A DNA stretch of 64,000 nt from assembly GCA_039621445.1 (NCBI GenBank), contig CP154954.1:28113037-28177036 (forward strand). The letters are read 5' to 3'. The notes under the pieces were generated by a model. It made no database searches and was not told the DNA's origin. It saw only the letters and a program-made list of their open reading frames with translations. Shown in pieces: positions 52,828 through 63,649 of this stretch. Within the stretch, counting starts at the first letter, position 1; every line of letters begins with the position of its first letter. The DNA comes from Euglena gracilis. Lineage: Eukaryota > Euglenida > Euglenophyceae > Euglenales. Both the position numbers and the translations under genes were made by a program.

Positions 52828-55800
52828 GCACCAGCTTGTTTTTGGCTTGCTTCTCTTGGATGGTGGAGGGATCATAAAGAAACTCAACTTGTGGATATCT
52901 GTTTGCCCAAAAGACAATTTTTTTCAGCCCAGAAACATGTCCGCCCACATAAAAGATTTCACTGCATCCTAGCAGACCCCCTTTGAGGGAGGGGGCTGGA
53001 CTGCAACCGGCAAAAATTGGCCAGTGGAGGTTTCTTGTGAACCCCTGGACAGCCAGTGAAAAAAAACACCATTTGTTAAACCGAAACCTTCCTTGAGGGT
53101 CAGGGGTCATGGGGGATATGTGCCAAAAAATCGCGAAAATGCCAAAAGTAGCCTTTTAAAAAATTTTCGGCGCCTTCAGCACCGAAAAGAAACCCCCCCT
53201 CCCTCTTATACCCCCCCCCCCACTTATAACCCCCCCCCCACTTATAAACCCCCCTCGGGCCGACCAACCAAACCGGGACTTATAACCCCCCCCCCCCCGG
53301 GAAGAAAAACGAAAGTACAATTTTTTTCGGCCGCAAACCACCAAAAGTTGATTTTTTAGCAGTTTTTTTTGAGACCAACCATCAAATTTGGCAAAAATTG
53401 CCAATTTGGGGGGGTTTCGGGGTCATTTTTGGGGGTCGGATTTTCACCAACAATTCCGGGACTTAACTCCCCCCCCCCTTCGGCCGACCAACCAAACCGG
53501 AACTCCATTAAACTTTCGGGGGTTTATCAGTGGGAGGGGAGGTTTATATCCCACCCCCCTTGAGGACCTGGGGGGGGGGGGCTCAGTGGGGGCTCAGCCA
53601 GACCCGCCTGCCCTGCCTACCCCCCGGGGGGGTCCAAGACTAAAAAAAACCCCTGCTTCCGGCACTTTGCACCAGGCGCACAATTTCAGATATGTGCCCC
53701 CCCAGGCACCCTGAAAAAGTATTTTTGGTCCACTTTGAAAGCTTTACCTGCAAGCCGGCATAGGTCACTGTTTGGGAGGCAAACCCAGAAAAAGGCATGG
53801 ATATTTGAACTTTGAGGAGACTCCAAATCTGAAGGAAATATACGACATTTTGGCCTTTTTGGCAGGTTGGACCAACCTCGGGGAAAAGTGAGTGGCCCCC
53901 CGGACCCCCTCCGGGGCGCCCCCCAAGGGGGTGGGTGGAGGGGACCCCTCCCCCCCACCGGAAGCCGGAAGCAGGGCACCTCCCAAGGTACTTTGGAAAA
54001 TGGATGGACAGTTCCCTTCCTCTGTTCCCTCTCGTATTTTAAAAAGAAGCCTGCTCCTCTCCTCTGCATTGTAAAGCACTCAAATTGAGACGCCATAGCA
54101 CAAAGCCAAGAATGATGATCAAGGTATTTCACATATGCAAGCGACGGAGGTTGTATTCTGCCAAAGATACCTCTGAAACACAATCGAGACCGTGATGTTA
54201 CTTTTGTTTTCAGTTTCCTTCCTCGTCTGGGAAGCCCAAAGAACGTAAAAACCATGTGGGATTTGACGCATGTTGATGGCAAAAGGGTCACTCTCAAACC
54301 CATTTGATTTCCTCTGCATGATGTCTTTTTCTCGCGGAAAGCATTGTTCAAATTTCATCAATGGGAGTAGGAAGTGAAAACATTATCTCCAGCCAAAAAG
54401 AAAGCGAAGCTTTCGTTGGGGGACAGTGGTTTTTTGGTTTAAAACGCTGTTGTCAAGTTCTCCATCCATTCATTTTTTTGAGATGTATCTTTTCAATGGC
54501 TGCGGTCACCACTTGCCGCAACTGGTGCTGCACGCCATCCCGAACCTTTCTGAACTCCCTCTTTCCTCCGTTCGTTTGCTGTGCGTTTTAGGCCACAATT
54601 ATCGCCTGATGCCTGAAGAAGGCCTCACTGTTCGGACGCACCATCACTGATGAAGGCGACGGCTCACAGGCACCACCGTCGATCCTCTCACCCCTTTGTT
54701 TTGTGCAGTTCGCATTCCTTCGCGTGAGGTCCAGGGATGAACAGGTTTCCCATGGTTGGCAGGCATCCGGGCTTTCACCAGGCATCCGGGCTTTCACCAG
54801 GCATCCGGGCTTTCACCAGGCATCCGGGCTTTCACCAGGCATCCTCGGGGGGTAGTCCAACCCCCACCCCTTTGACCGGAGGGGTCTGAAACCCCCCCCC
54901 CCCCCGGGGTATCAGGTGAGCGGTAGGGGGGTCTGGACTATCCCATTGTTTCAGGACCACACCACCCCAGGGGAGTGGCCAGGGCGGAACGGGAATCGGC
55001 CAAACAGCCAGGGTGGTGGGTGGGGGGGGGGTCGACCCCCCCCCCCCCGCCCCCTGCATGGTGGGTGGGGGCTGGTTTGGAAGCCAAAAAAAATGCCATT
55101 GAAAATCCGAAAAATGTCAGTAAAATTTGACTGTGCCAAAATTTGGTCCACTTTTTTTTTGACGTTGGTTTTTTTCACCCCCCCCCTAAGAATACCAATT
55201 TTTAACCCTGAAAATTTTGAGATTTCTTCTGAAAAAATGTGGTTTTCATCAAAAAATCATGTGTTTTGAATTCATTTTTCAAAAAAATTTGAATTTTTTT
55301 CGGCCAAAATCCCTTTTTTCCCGAAATCGGTGAAGATGCTGTGGTGGGTGGGGGGGGTCGACCCCCCCCCCCATGCCTTCCCGTTCTGCCCCGGGAGTGG
55401 CTGACTGATTTTTTCGGAGTGACTGACTGGTTTTTGGCCCTAGACCCCCCCCCCCGGAGGTGGGGTTTGGCCAAAGTCCTTTTTTGAAAAGTGAATAACT
55501 GGCTTTTTGAAAGTGGAAAGTGACCCCCCCCCCTTGGGGGTCGGCAACCAATGGTATGGTGTGGACCTCCCCCCACCCCCTCCTCGGCAGGTTCCAAAAA
55601 TAGCAAATAGGGCATTTCCCAACAAAAATTGGCTGCCTCGCGCCAAAACCAATTTTCTGTCCGAGAACCCCCCCCCTGGGGGGGTCTGGCCCAGGCACTT
55701 TAAAAAGCTTTCAAAAATTTGTCTTGGAAAATTTTCAAAACAGATTTTAGGGACCAACAAAGTCCTCTCCAGTGAAAAAGTGCACAGCCCCGGAGCTCCT

Positions 55801-56090
55801 CAGGGGATTTATGCAAAGCTTGCATATTTTTTTTTGCATTTTTGCTTTTTTTTTGCCTTGCATATTTGGTGAGCCTTGTTGCATCTCCCCCCCCCCCGTG
55901 GTCCAATCCCCTCCTCCCCAGCCTTCCCCCCACAGCCCTGTCCCGCTCTCCTCGTTTGACTGGATAACTCCCCTGTTCATCCTTTCCAGTGGGTCGTCAA
56001 AAAACGCCCTGATTAGCACACTTCAAAAGCTTTTATTCAACACGGTTTCAGTTGCATTTCCACCCTCATTTGCTCTCACAGGTACGCAAC
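52828..56090. other. Intergenic repeat region between the RRM paralogues
   Basis: It contains ACTTATAACCCCCCC tandem units (53200-53290), several C/G-run blocks, GAGTGACTGACTGGTTTTTGGCC units (55390-55440) like those at 49.4 and 49.86 kb, and the 19-bp minisatellite at 54767. A GC-poor patch at 54.36-54.66 kb has open frames I could not assign. The promoter of paralogue 2 should lie at its right end. Confidence 0.45.
54767..54845 (+). repeat. 19-bp minisatellite, about 4 copies
   Basis: Head-to-tail GCATCCGGGCTTTCACCAG units, identical over four copies, then broken by a GCATCCTCGGGG run. Confidence 0.9.
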
Positions 56091-56096
56091 AATATT

Positions 56097-59000
56097 ATGG
56101 CATTGGTTGAAGCATCGACCACCATCTGCGTCGGAAACCTCCCAGACCACATATCCAATGGCCCCCCATTTGTGAAAGGAAACCTTTTGCTTTCCTTCAG
56201 GCTGATGTGACAGTTGGGTGACCATTGCCCGCAACACCACGTGAATTCCGCTTGATGTTCAAATTTGCTGCCGGAGTGCAACGATGCATCATCAATCATA
56301 TGCAGGGGACCACAGCAATTCTTCTGATGGGGGCTTTTGGCACCTTGGCTGGAGACATTCACATCATTTGAGCCGAAGTGGACCCCATGCCTGGCGGGAT
56401 CCAGCCAGCCAGCAGCCCCCAGACCCCTCCCCCCCCCCATCGACGAGTTATCTTTTTCCAGCCGCCCAAAGGGCGTGTGGACGGTGACGGATTTTTGGCT
56501 TTCGGGGGTGCAAAATTGGCCAAAATGGGCAAATAACGGGTCGGCTTTGGGCTGGCCAGGCAAATTTTGGATCGAAAAGTTGATTTTTTGCACAATTGGC
56601 AGTTTTTTGGGCATTTTTGGCTTTTCCCAGGTTCGACCACAGGTTGGCCCAGTTCCAGCCAGGGACTCCCCCCAACCTCCCCATATTGCCCTACAGCCTT
56701 TTTCCAGCCAGCCCAAATTTTTCAGCCTCTGAGCTGGACCCCCCGGGGGTGGGTCACCAAGCGACGGGGGTCGTTTGGATTTTCACCTCCAGATTTTGGC
56801 TCAAGAATGCTAACCAAGCTGGATTGGGCTTTTGGGGGACAAGCTGGACCCTTCCACAACCCAGGATTGGGGGGCCCAGCGATTTTTCTTAGGCGGTTTT
56901 CTCAGGGGTGCTCAGGCCTTTTAATTTGGAAGACCCCCCCCCCCCCCCCGGAACTCCCTGGGAGGTTTCGCCATTGCCAAAAATTTTGGGTGGAAATGCC
57001 CTCAGATGGCCCGTTTTGGGGGGGGGGGTTGCGTTTCGGCATCCCTGCACACAGCATCCACGGGGCGCTTGCTGAGTCCCCTGGCACCACCAAGTCAGGG
57101 CACCAGGTCGGTTATGCAAGGTTTGGCACCCCGCAAGAGGCACAGGCAGCAATTGAGTGGCTCTGCCAGGGTCATCCTCACCTTCCAACCGACCAAGCAC
57201 CGGTTCAAAGCCAGAGGCGCATGTTTGGTTCAGCCCACGACGTCCTCTCTCTCAATTCAAGAAAACCCCCTCAAGAGTGATGTCTCACCAGGTTTTCCTG
57301 TTCATCCCTATTTTTCTCAGGCCATTTTCCAGCCAATCCAGCCCCTTTAATTTAGTTTGAATGTGAGTTTCTGCATCGTTTGGATGGGACGGAATTCCTC
57401 CAAGGTTTCGGGCGGCAGTGCGAGCATGCCCCTGCCTCTCACGGCTACCCTCTCGATGAGGATTTCCCCCAAACGCTGAAGGTCTTCATGTCCTCCACGC
57501 AGCTGCGGGATGCTCTGCCGGGCACTGGGATGAAGCGGCCCCTTGGGCAGGCTTCTTTTAAACCCCTCATCTTCTTCAGTCTTTTCGGGGCAGGATTATT
57601 CATGTCTGTCGGGTTTTGCAGACCCGGGGGGGGGGGGCTGCTGCAGCTGGGCCAAAATCAGCCGCAGCAGCACCCCTCCATCTGGCCCTGACCACTCCTT
57701 AGTGTGTGTGTCGGCAAAAAGAATTTTGTGTATCCTGTGTATCGCCAAAAAAATTTTTGTGTTCCCCTGTGTATCACCATAAAAATTTTTGTGTTCCCCT
57801 GTGTATCGCCAAAAGAATTGTATATTCCTGTGTATCCCCATTTTTCTGTTATTTGTAATTGTCCTCCCTCCGCAGCCATAAAGCAAATGTGCTTGTCTTC
57901 TTTCACTTCCTCTCGGGAGCGGGCGGCGTTTGCAAAGCCCCGGATACAATTGCCGCACCCATACCCCAAATCACCTGCTTTTTTGTTTTGTTTTTCTATT
58001 TTGTTTTCTTGGGGTTTTTTTCAAAACAGCTGCAAAAATCGACGAAACGGACAAAAGGAAAAATCAACACGTGCTAGAGGCAGGCTCGCCGAATTGCCTC
58101 TTGGCCGCACGAGGGAGTAGCACCCCTCCCCCAATCACAGCAGCAGGGTGAGATTCCCTGCCACGCTTGGGGTTGAGCCGGGGCCAATGTCCACAGAATT
58201 TTGCGGCAATGGTGTCAACAAATCAACAAATCACAATTTTTGTGAGTTTTTTTTGTGTATTCCGAAATCGTATTTGTGTATCCACAAAAATTTTTGTGTA
58301 TCCTGTGTAGCGCCAAAAAAAATTTGTGTTCCCTTGTGTATCACCACAAAAAATTTTTTGTTCCCCTGTGTATCGCCAAAAGAAAATTTGTGTATTCCTG
58401 TGCATCTTGGATACACACTAAGGAGTGGTCTGATCTGGCCTCACCGCCGGGCGAATCCCAACACCTGCCCTTTTGGGTCACCCCAACAGCCGGGAGGGCC
58501 GAAGGGGGCTTCATCTTTCTTCCCCCTGTCAGGCACCAGGACCCAACACTAACCCTGCGGGGAGTTCGCTGGCGGCAGTAAAATTTTTTTCAATGACCAA
58601 AAATTGGTCAAATATTTTTGTTCCATTTTGGCCACGACAGAAAATTTTTGGGAAATGTCCGGAGATTTCCCTTGTTTTGTATTGACCGCTAAATTTTTTT
58701 TCTTTTTGCACCATTTTTTTGGCCATTTTTTTTACCACCAATCCCCCCTGGTATTGGAAGGTGCCCGGTGTGAGAATGCTGAACGGGTGGCATTGTCCTC
58801 GAAGAAAATCAGAGTGGTTCACCTAAATCGTTCTGTGTGATTCTGTTTTGCATTGCCACGTGCTTGAAAAAAGCCTTCCGCGGACAATGGATTCGGTGGC
58901 CCGGCGTTCAAGATTCCCCGTGGCGGTGCCTTTGGTGGCTTTGGGGGCGGCTTTGCCTACGGGGCCCCGGCGGGCTTCCCCGGCGGCCGCGGGCTGGGCA

Positions 59001-59769
59001 AGGGCCGGGGCCGGGGCAAGGGTGGTGCAGTGGCGAGCCCCACGTCTGTCTACGTCGGCGGGGTGCCCCATGATTGGGATGAGAGCAGGACGGTCGCCCC
59101 ATTCCCATTCCGGGGGGGGGGGTGACTCTGAGGAATTAGTCCACGTGTCCTGCAGCGCTGTCGATTTGCCGTTGTTTCCCCCATCCGCCAGCTCAGCAGG
59201 AGATTTTCAAAACTGTCGATATCTGGCTAGTTTTTTGATATCCGCATCTTTTTCACACCCGTGGGCCCTGATCCGGCCGGCACATTGGAATAGTTATCCC
59301 GGGGATCCCAGTGGGAACCCCCAATCGGTTTCCTGTTTTGGGGCCAAATCACGGTTTTCTATAGGCCCAAGTGAGGGGCCGTCTTCCGTCCAAATGATGA
59401 GCCCTGCGAAGGTGCCCAGTTGGTCCCCGGTTCCCATTTCGCCCATCACAATTGGCGGCTGCCGTCCTGTCCCCGACTGCTCTGCAGTCTCTCTTTGAGG
59501 GGTTCGGCACCATCTCCAAGGTGCAGCTGACCCGAGGCTCCAGTCAGGTTGGGCGTTTGCTGTGCTCTTTTGGTCGGTTCGGCCCGCCGATGGTGCCCGT
59601 CAGGCCTCGCCGACCCCAACCTGGTTCCAACCCGGTGGGCAATATTGCCTTCATTCACTTCACCTCCCCGGAGGAGGCCCAAGGGGCCATCCAGAGCATG
59701 AACAACTACCCCTTGGACGAGACCCGGCACCTTGTGGTTCGGGCAAACACCAGCGCGAAGGGCCTTTAG
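56097..59769 (+). CDS. Two-RRM RNA-binding protein, paralogue 2
   Basis: Start ATG 56097 after a TCTCACAG site: VEASTTICVGNLPDHIS. 56239-56305: FRLMFKFAAGVQRCIINH. 57076-57170: TKSGHQVGYARFGTPQEAQA. About 57406-57550: YPLDEDFPQTLKVFMSSTQL, then KRPLGQ. 58874-about 59096: DNGFGGPAFKIPRGGAFGGF, Gly/Arg/Lys-rich linker, SVYVGGVPHDWDESR. About 59485-59769: TALQSLFEGFGTISKVQLTR and NIAFIHFTSPEEAQGAIQSM, ending VVRANTSAKGL-TAG. Both RRMs keep RNP1- and RNP2-like segments. Same domain order as paralogue 1 and same strand, so a tandem duplicate. Intron positions differ between the two. The better candidate of the pair for a working gene. Confidence 0.75.
56303..57083 (+). mobile_element. TIR-bounded intron in RRM1 of paralogue 2
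   Basis: Ends CAGGGGACCACAGCAA and GCTTGCTGAGTCCCCTG are inverted with small gaps. It splits RRM1 between INH and TKSGHQ, where paralogue 1 is uninterrupted (INHTKAGHQ). An AG at 57074-57075 gives SPGTTKSGHQ in frame after HMQ. Flanking octamers no longer match and the donor is unclear. An older insertion of the same kind is likely. Confidence 0.5.
57551..58873 (+). mobile_element. Introner-type intron in paralogue 2 (GC-AG, 1.3 kb)
   Basis: The left junction is GGGCAG|GCTTCTTTTAAA and the right TTGAAAAAAG|CCTTCC; the ends are inverted repeats (AGGCTTCTTTTAA against AGGCTTTTTTCAA). Joined, the protein reads KRPLGQPSADNGFGG, where paralogue 1, uninterrupted, reads KRPLDNGFG: exactly five more residues. 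Flanking octamers have diverged. It holds the nested element 57688-58432. Confidence 0.7.
57688..58432. mobile_element. TIR element with minisatellite arms, exact TSD ATCTGGCC
   Basis: Ends CTGACCACTCCTTAGTGTGT and ACACACTAAGGAGTGGTCTG. Octamer ATCTGGCC flanks both sides (57680-57687, 58433-58440). Inside each end are three to four copies of a roughly 30-bp unit, TGTGTATCRCCAAAA-TTTTTGTGTTCCCC, in mirrored placement (57720-57840 and 58250-58400). The 400-bp centre encodes nothing recognised. Confidence 0.85.
59545..59623 (+). mobile_element. 79-bp micro-insertion in RRM2 of paralogue 2
   Basis: CAGGTTGGGCG and CGACCCCAACCTG are inverted ends; the flanks GCTCCAGT and GTTCCAAC share 5 of 8. 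It sits in the loop of RRM2, absent from paralogue 1 (RGSNPVG). Insert plus octamer is 87 nt, 29 open codons, so it can be translated through. It could also be spliced at CAG|GT with the end CAA|CCTG, but an AG is lacking. Confidence 0.5.
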
Positions 59770-59914
59770 GCATGCACCCAATCCGTGTCATTTGTTTGGC
59801 CACAGCTGGGCGAATGGTTGCATGGAGCAATTTGGTAATTCTCAAAGCTACAGGGAAGTTGTTATCTTTTTTAAGTGGCCATTTTGAGACAGTACGGCTG
59901 ACAGGTCATGTTGG

Positions 59915-60408
59915 CAGGGAATTTCTTAAGCCGGAGGGTACCCTACCCCCCGGGGGGGGTCCAGCCAGCCAGCAGCTCAAATCCAGCCAGCAGCCCAAAT
60001 TTGGGCTGGGAGCCCCCCCCCCCCCCCGGGGTCGAGTGAAATAAAGTCGGGTCCAGCCCGGCCGGAGGCCGGGCCAGCCGGCCGAAGGCCGGCCCAGCCG
60101 GCCGCAGGCCGGCCAGCCAACTGGGCTGTCCAGCTCACTTATCCCTGCATTTTTCCCCCTCATCACAGCCCCCCCATCACAGCCCCCCAGCCTTGATCTA
60201 GCTCCACCCATCAAAATGTCGAAAATGTGTTAGAAATTTTTGTTTTTCTTCGACCCAGCCCAGCCCAGCCCGCTCCAGCCCCGGACCCCCCCCTCCCCCC
60301 CCCCCCCCCCCCGGGGGGGGTCCAGCCAGCAGCTCAAATCCAGCCAGCAGCCTTTTTGCCAGCCGGAGGCTGGACCCCCCCCCCGGGGGGTCCTTAAGAA
60401 ATTCCCTG
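59915..60408. mobile_element. TIR element, exact TSD CATGTTGG
   Basis: Perfect 16-bp ends CAGGGAATTTCTTAAG/CTTAAGAAATTCCCTG. Octamer CATGTTGG on both sides (59907-59914, 60409-60416). Interior has repeated CCAGCCAGCAGCTCAAATCC and GGCCGGCC-type tandem words next to C/G runs. It lies 145 bp beyond the stop of paralogue 2. Confidence 0.9.
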
Positions 60409-60723
60409 CATGTTGGAGTCATGCCCCCAGAAAGCTTACCATGAGGGGAGTGTGTCAAATTTTGATTTTCAAAAAGCACAACCCAGGAATGAGGGGGGAT
60501 AATGTAGTGCAAAATCCTGAATAAATCCAACCCACACTTGTTGTTAACATCACGAGAAAAATCTTTCTTTGTGCCGGAACCAAGATGGAAAGTTTTTTTT
60601 ATAACCATCTGCTCTGCAACGTTCTTGTCGGTGCCGCCTTGCCAACTTGAAAGTCTGTGTTGCAACTTTAATTTTTAGATTGAAAAAAATGTGCTGGGGC
60701 AAAAAGCCGCAACCACCATGGAC

Positions 60724-61007
60724 CTGGCTTCTTTTTAAGTCACCTGACCCCCCCCCCCCCGGGGGAGGGGGGGTGGGTGGGTGGGTCCGGGCCGGCCCCC
60801 CCCCCTGGGGGGGGGGTCCCGCGCCGGAGGCGCTGGGTATACCTTTTCGGCGCGAAGCGCCGAAAATTTTTGAAAATTGCCTTTAACGGGCCCAATTTTG
60901 GGGGGGGTCCCCGTCCCCCCCCCCCGGGGGGGGTCCCGCGCCACCCTGGGTGGGTGGGGGGGACCCCCCCCCCCCCCCCCCCCCCGGGGGGCTTAAAAAG
61001 AAGCCTG
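60724..61007. mobile_element. TIR element, near-exact 8-bp TSD
   Basis: Ends CTGGCTTCTTTTTAAG and CTTAAAAAGAAGCCTG. Flanks CCATGGAC (60716-60723) and CCGTGGAC (61008-61015), 7 of 8. GGCGCGAAGCGCCG palindrome and long C/G runs inside. Junctions have the introner form CTG|GC and AAG|CCTG. Whether it lies in a transcribed region is unknown. Confidence 0.8.
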
Positions 61008-61580
61008 CCGTGGACTTTTTTCCCGGCACGCTGTCCAAAAGTCGCCAACAACACTTGCACTGGGTTCCTGGGTTTTGCTTTTTTAATTCAAAATGATGTG
61101 TCTTCAGATAATTTTTTTGCGTGCAAATAAATTGTCAACTCTTTGCAAGTGATTGAAAAAGAGCTTAAATTGCACAAAAAACCATGTTTTTGTTGGTTGG
61201 AGGCAAAATTGCACCACACAACATTTTTATGGGTCCCCCAGGTGAGAATCGATCATTTTTCAATTCGATTTTACATTAAGGGGGCGAAAATGGCCATAAT
61301 GGCTTTTTTTTGAGGACCCCCCCTTTCGGGGGTTGACATAAGGGGGGCACGTACAATCACCCCCCCCCCCTGTTGGTGGTTTTGAGAATCGGTAGTCGTG
61401 CGACCACCGGGTTGTAGGTTGGGGGGCGCGCATGGCCACCCCCCCGTGGTCGGGGTTATGGGAACCCAGTCGGTTGACAGGGGGGGGGCGGGTAGAGCTT
61501 GGGGCCTCCAATATTGGATAAAAATGACAGCCTGGCTGGATTTGGGGGTTTTTTTGCCTGTTTTGAAGGTGCTGCCGGGC

Positions 61581-61856
61581 CAGGGATTTTTTTAAGTTTG
61601 GACCCCCGGGGGGGGAGGGGGAGGGGTAGGGTGGGTGGGTCCGGCCGAGCCCCCCCGGGGGGGGGTCCCCCCCTGGAGGGGGGTGGGATATATTTTTTTG
61701 GCGCTGCAGGCGCCGAAAAAATTCTATTTTTAGCACTTTTCGCGATTTTTCGGCCATTTTTTTTTGTGGGTCCTCCGGGACCCCCTCCCCCCCCCCCCGG
61801 GGTGGGGTGGGTGGGGGGGCCCCCGCTCCCCCCCCCGGTCTTAAAAAAAACCCCTG
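61581..61856. mobile_element. TIR element, exact TSD TGCCGGGC
   Basis: Ends CAGGGATTTTTTTAAG and CTTAAAAAAAACCCCTG. Octamer TGCCGGGC flanks both sides (61573-61580, 61857-61864). Interior GGCGCTGCAGGCGCC palindrome, CCACCC/GGGTGG arms and C/G runs. Non-coding. Confidence 0.85.
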
Positions 61857-62269
61857 TGCCGGGCACCCCCCCCCCAACCCCCACCCACCTTTTTTCCCGG
61901 CCCACCCCCCAAGGTTCTTGTCCGGACCACCCCCACCCCCACGTGCCAAGGGAGGTCCAGACCGACCCCAGCAGGGAGGTCACCCGGCAACCCCCCAAAA
62001 GGTCAATTTTTTCTTTTGGAGCTTTGTGCCGAATTTTTTTTCTGCATTTTTGACAAGTTTTTGCCCAAACAGTTCCCAAAATGGCACTTTTGACCATTTT
62101 GGGCGGTCGGTCAAAATTTTGTCCTGGCGCTTCGCCAAAAGTTTGCCACCCAGACCAAAAATCGGTCACCCAGACCTCCCCCCCCAGCTGCCCTTATATT
62201 GAAGCTTCCAGGGGTCTTTAAAAAACACCTGGACGTAAAAGGTTCTTTTTTGTTTTTTGATTCTTCAGG

Positions 62270-62360
62270 TTAAACAATATTGTTGACATGGCTCCAACCA
62301 AGTCGACAATGCTGTGGATGCTTTTTTTGATTTTGTGTTGAAAAGAGCTGAAGACCAAGG
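62270..62360 (+). CDS. Exon-like ORF, unknown
   Basis: One plus frame reads VDNAVDAFFDFVLKRAEDQG and then meets GGTATCTAGG, a possible donor. The surrounding sequence is AT-rich. Protein-like, but no family recognised and only about 30 codons. Confidence 0.2.
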
Positions 62361-62995
62361 GTATCTAGGAATATTTTTTTCATGTATCTTTTGGTTATGT
62401 TTTATGCTTTCCCCTTTTTTCATGCAACAAAAGTGTGCTTATATGTGTGATTTTTGTATTTTTTTCAATGGGGGCATAATGGGCCAAGGTGAGAGAAATG
62501 TATGAAGAAGGGGTTTCTGTCATTGTTTGAGAATTGACGTGGTGAAGTTGTCAGATGTGAGAGGATTGGGGCCAATTCGTGTTGTGGAAATTTTTTTTCA
62601 AAAAATTTACAGTTCATATGGCGTTGTTTTGACCCCCCTGATAATTCATTACTGACTCACATTTCAACCAATATGTCAACTTTCCATGATGGTAAAGTGA
62701 CTGGGAACAGGCGAAAATCCAATTTGCGTTGGAAGGGTGGATACCGGCGTTGGTGCATGTGGTGAAAAATCGGCCCTGGGGAAAAGAGTAATTTACAAAA
62801 AAGGAAATCAAAAATGCAAAAAAATTGTTTTTGCATACTCAAATTGCTGAATTTCATTGCAATCTGGTGGGGGCTCACCCCTGCCCACCCTGTAGTACAA
62901 CGGCTGAACCCATATCTCCTCTTTTTGAGTGGTCGCATTTTGAATCCTAACACTTCCAACCAACTTGCTTTCTTGCCCTCTTGCAGATTTGAAAA

Positions 62996-63229
62996 GTGAG
63001 CCCCTCAGAAAGATATTGGAGCCAAGAAAAGGGGCCACTGCACCCTCTGCAGTGCAGAGGATTTCTTATCATTCGTCACAAGCAAATGAAAATGGAAACG
63101 CCGCGACGATTTTCTCTACTGGACACCAAACCTTCGGCCGCCAAACCCATATGCGAGAAATGCGCTGGCAGAAGAGCCGGAAATGGGAAAGGGGACGTAA
63201 TGGCGTTCCTTGCATTTACTCCGGACTAA
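62996..63229 (+). CDS. Exon-like ORF, unknown
   Basis: It follows a CTCTTGCAG acceptor at 62986. The frame reads FLIIRHKQMKMETPRRFSLL, then KPICEKCAGRRAGNGKGDVM and ends FTPD-stop. A second frame is also open from the same acceptor (LKSEPLRKILEPRKG). CEKC could be half of a zinc site. No family recognised. Confidence 0.25.
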   Translation: MSPSERYWSQEKGPLHPLQCRGFLIIRHKQMKMETPRRFSLLDTKPSAAKPICEKCAGRRAGNGKGDVMAFLAFTPD

Positions 63230-63490
63230 TCCTGCTTCCAGAACACCAGAGCTAATCAATGGAAACGAATTTTCGCTTGTGGCTTTGTTGAGGATTCCCC
63301 TTGTGCTTTTGATGGGCTCCAGCTGTTTTGCTTTTTCCCTTTTTTTGTTGAAGTTGAACAAATTTATTTACCATTGATGTTGCTTTTGGCAAAAGGGCTT
63401 GCATTGTTCCCAAAGTTCACAAATTTACAAATTGTGTTGCATCTCAAATGGCAACGTTATTTTATTGTTTCCCCGAAAAGAGTGCACTAA

Positions 63491-63640
63491 GTGAACGCAG
63501 AGGATTTTCCAAAAGAAAGTTTGACCAAATGCAGCCGGGATGTTGGACGCAAAGATGGAAAAGCATTTGGGGTGGATCTGTTTCTTGTCCCTGTCGTTTC
63601 AGTGTCATCGTTTGGGTGCTTGGCTATCACACTGACCCCA
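63491..63640 (+). CDS. Exon-like ORF, unknown
   Basis: The plus frame reads NAEDFPKESLTKCSRDVGRK, then DGKAFGVDLFLVPVVSVSSF. Charged and helical at first, hydrophobic later. It may be the next exon of the gene at 62996. I recognise no family; the competing frame (SKRKFDQMQPGCW) is also open. Confidence 0.25.
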
Positions 63641-63649
63641 CCGACTTTG

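Noticed and set aside
57704-58405. Cys/Val-rich repeat proteins (CIAKKIFVFPCVSP type)
   Set aside because: Translation of the ~30-bp minisatellite inside a TIR element, not a gene.
61260-62169. Long proline/glycine-rich ORFs on both strands
   Set aside because: They follow C and G runs of a TIR element and show no conserved motif.
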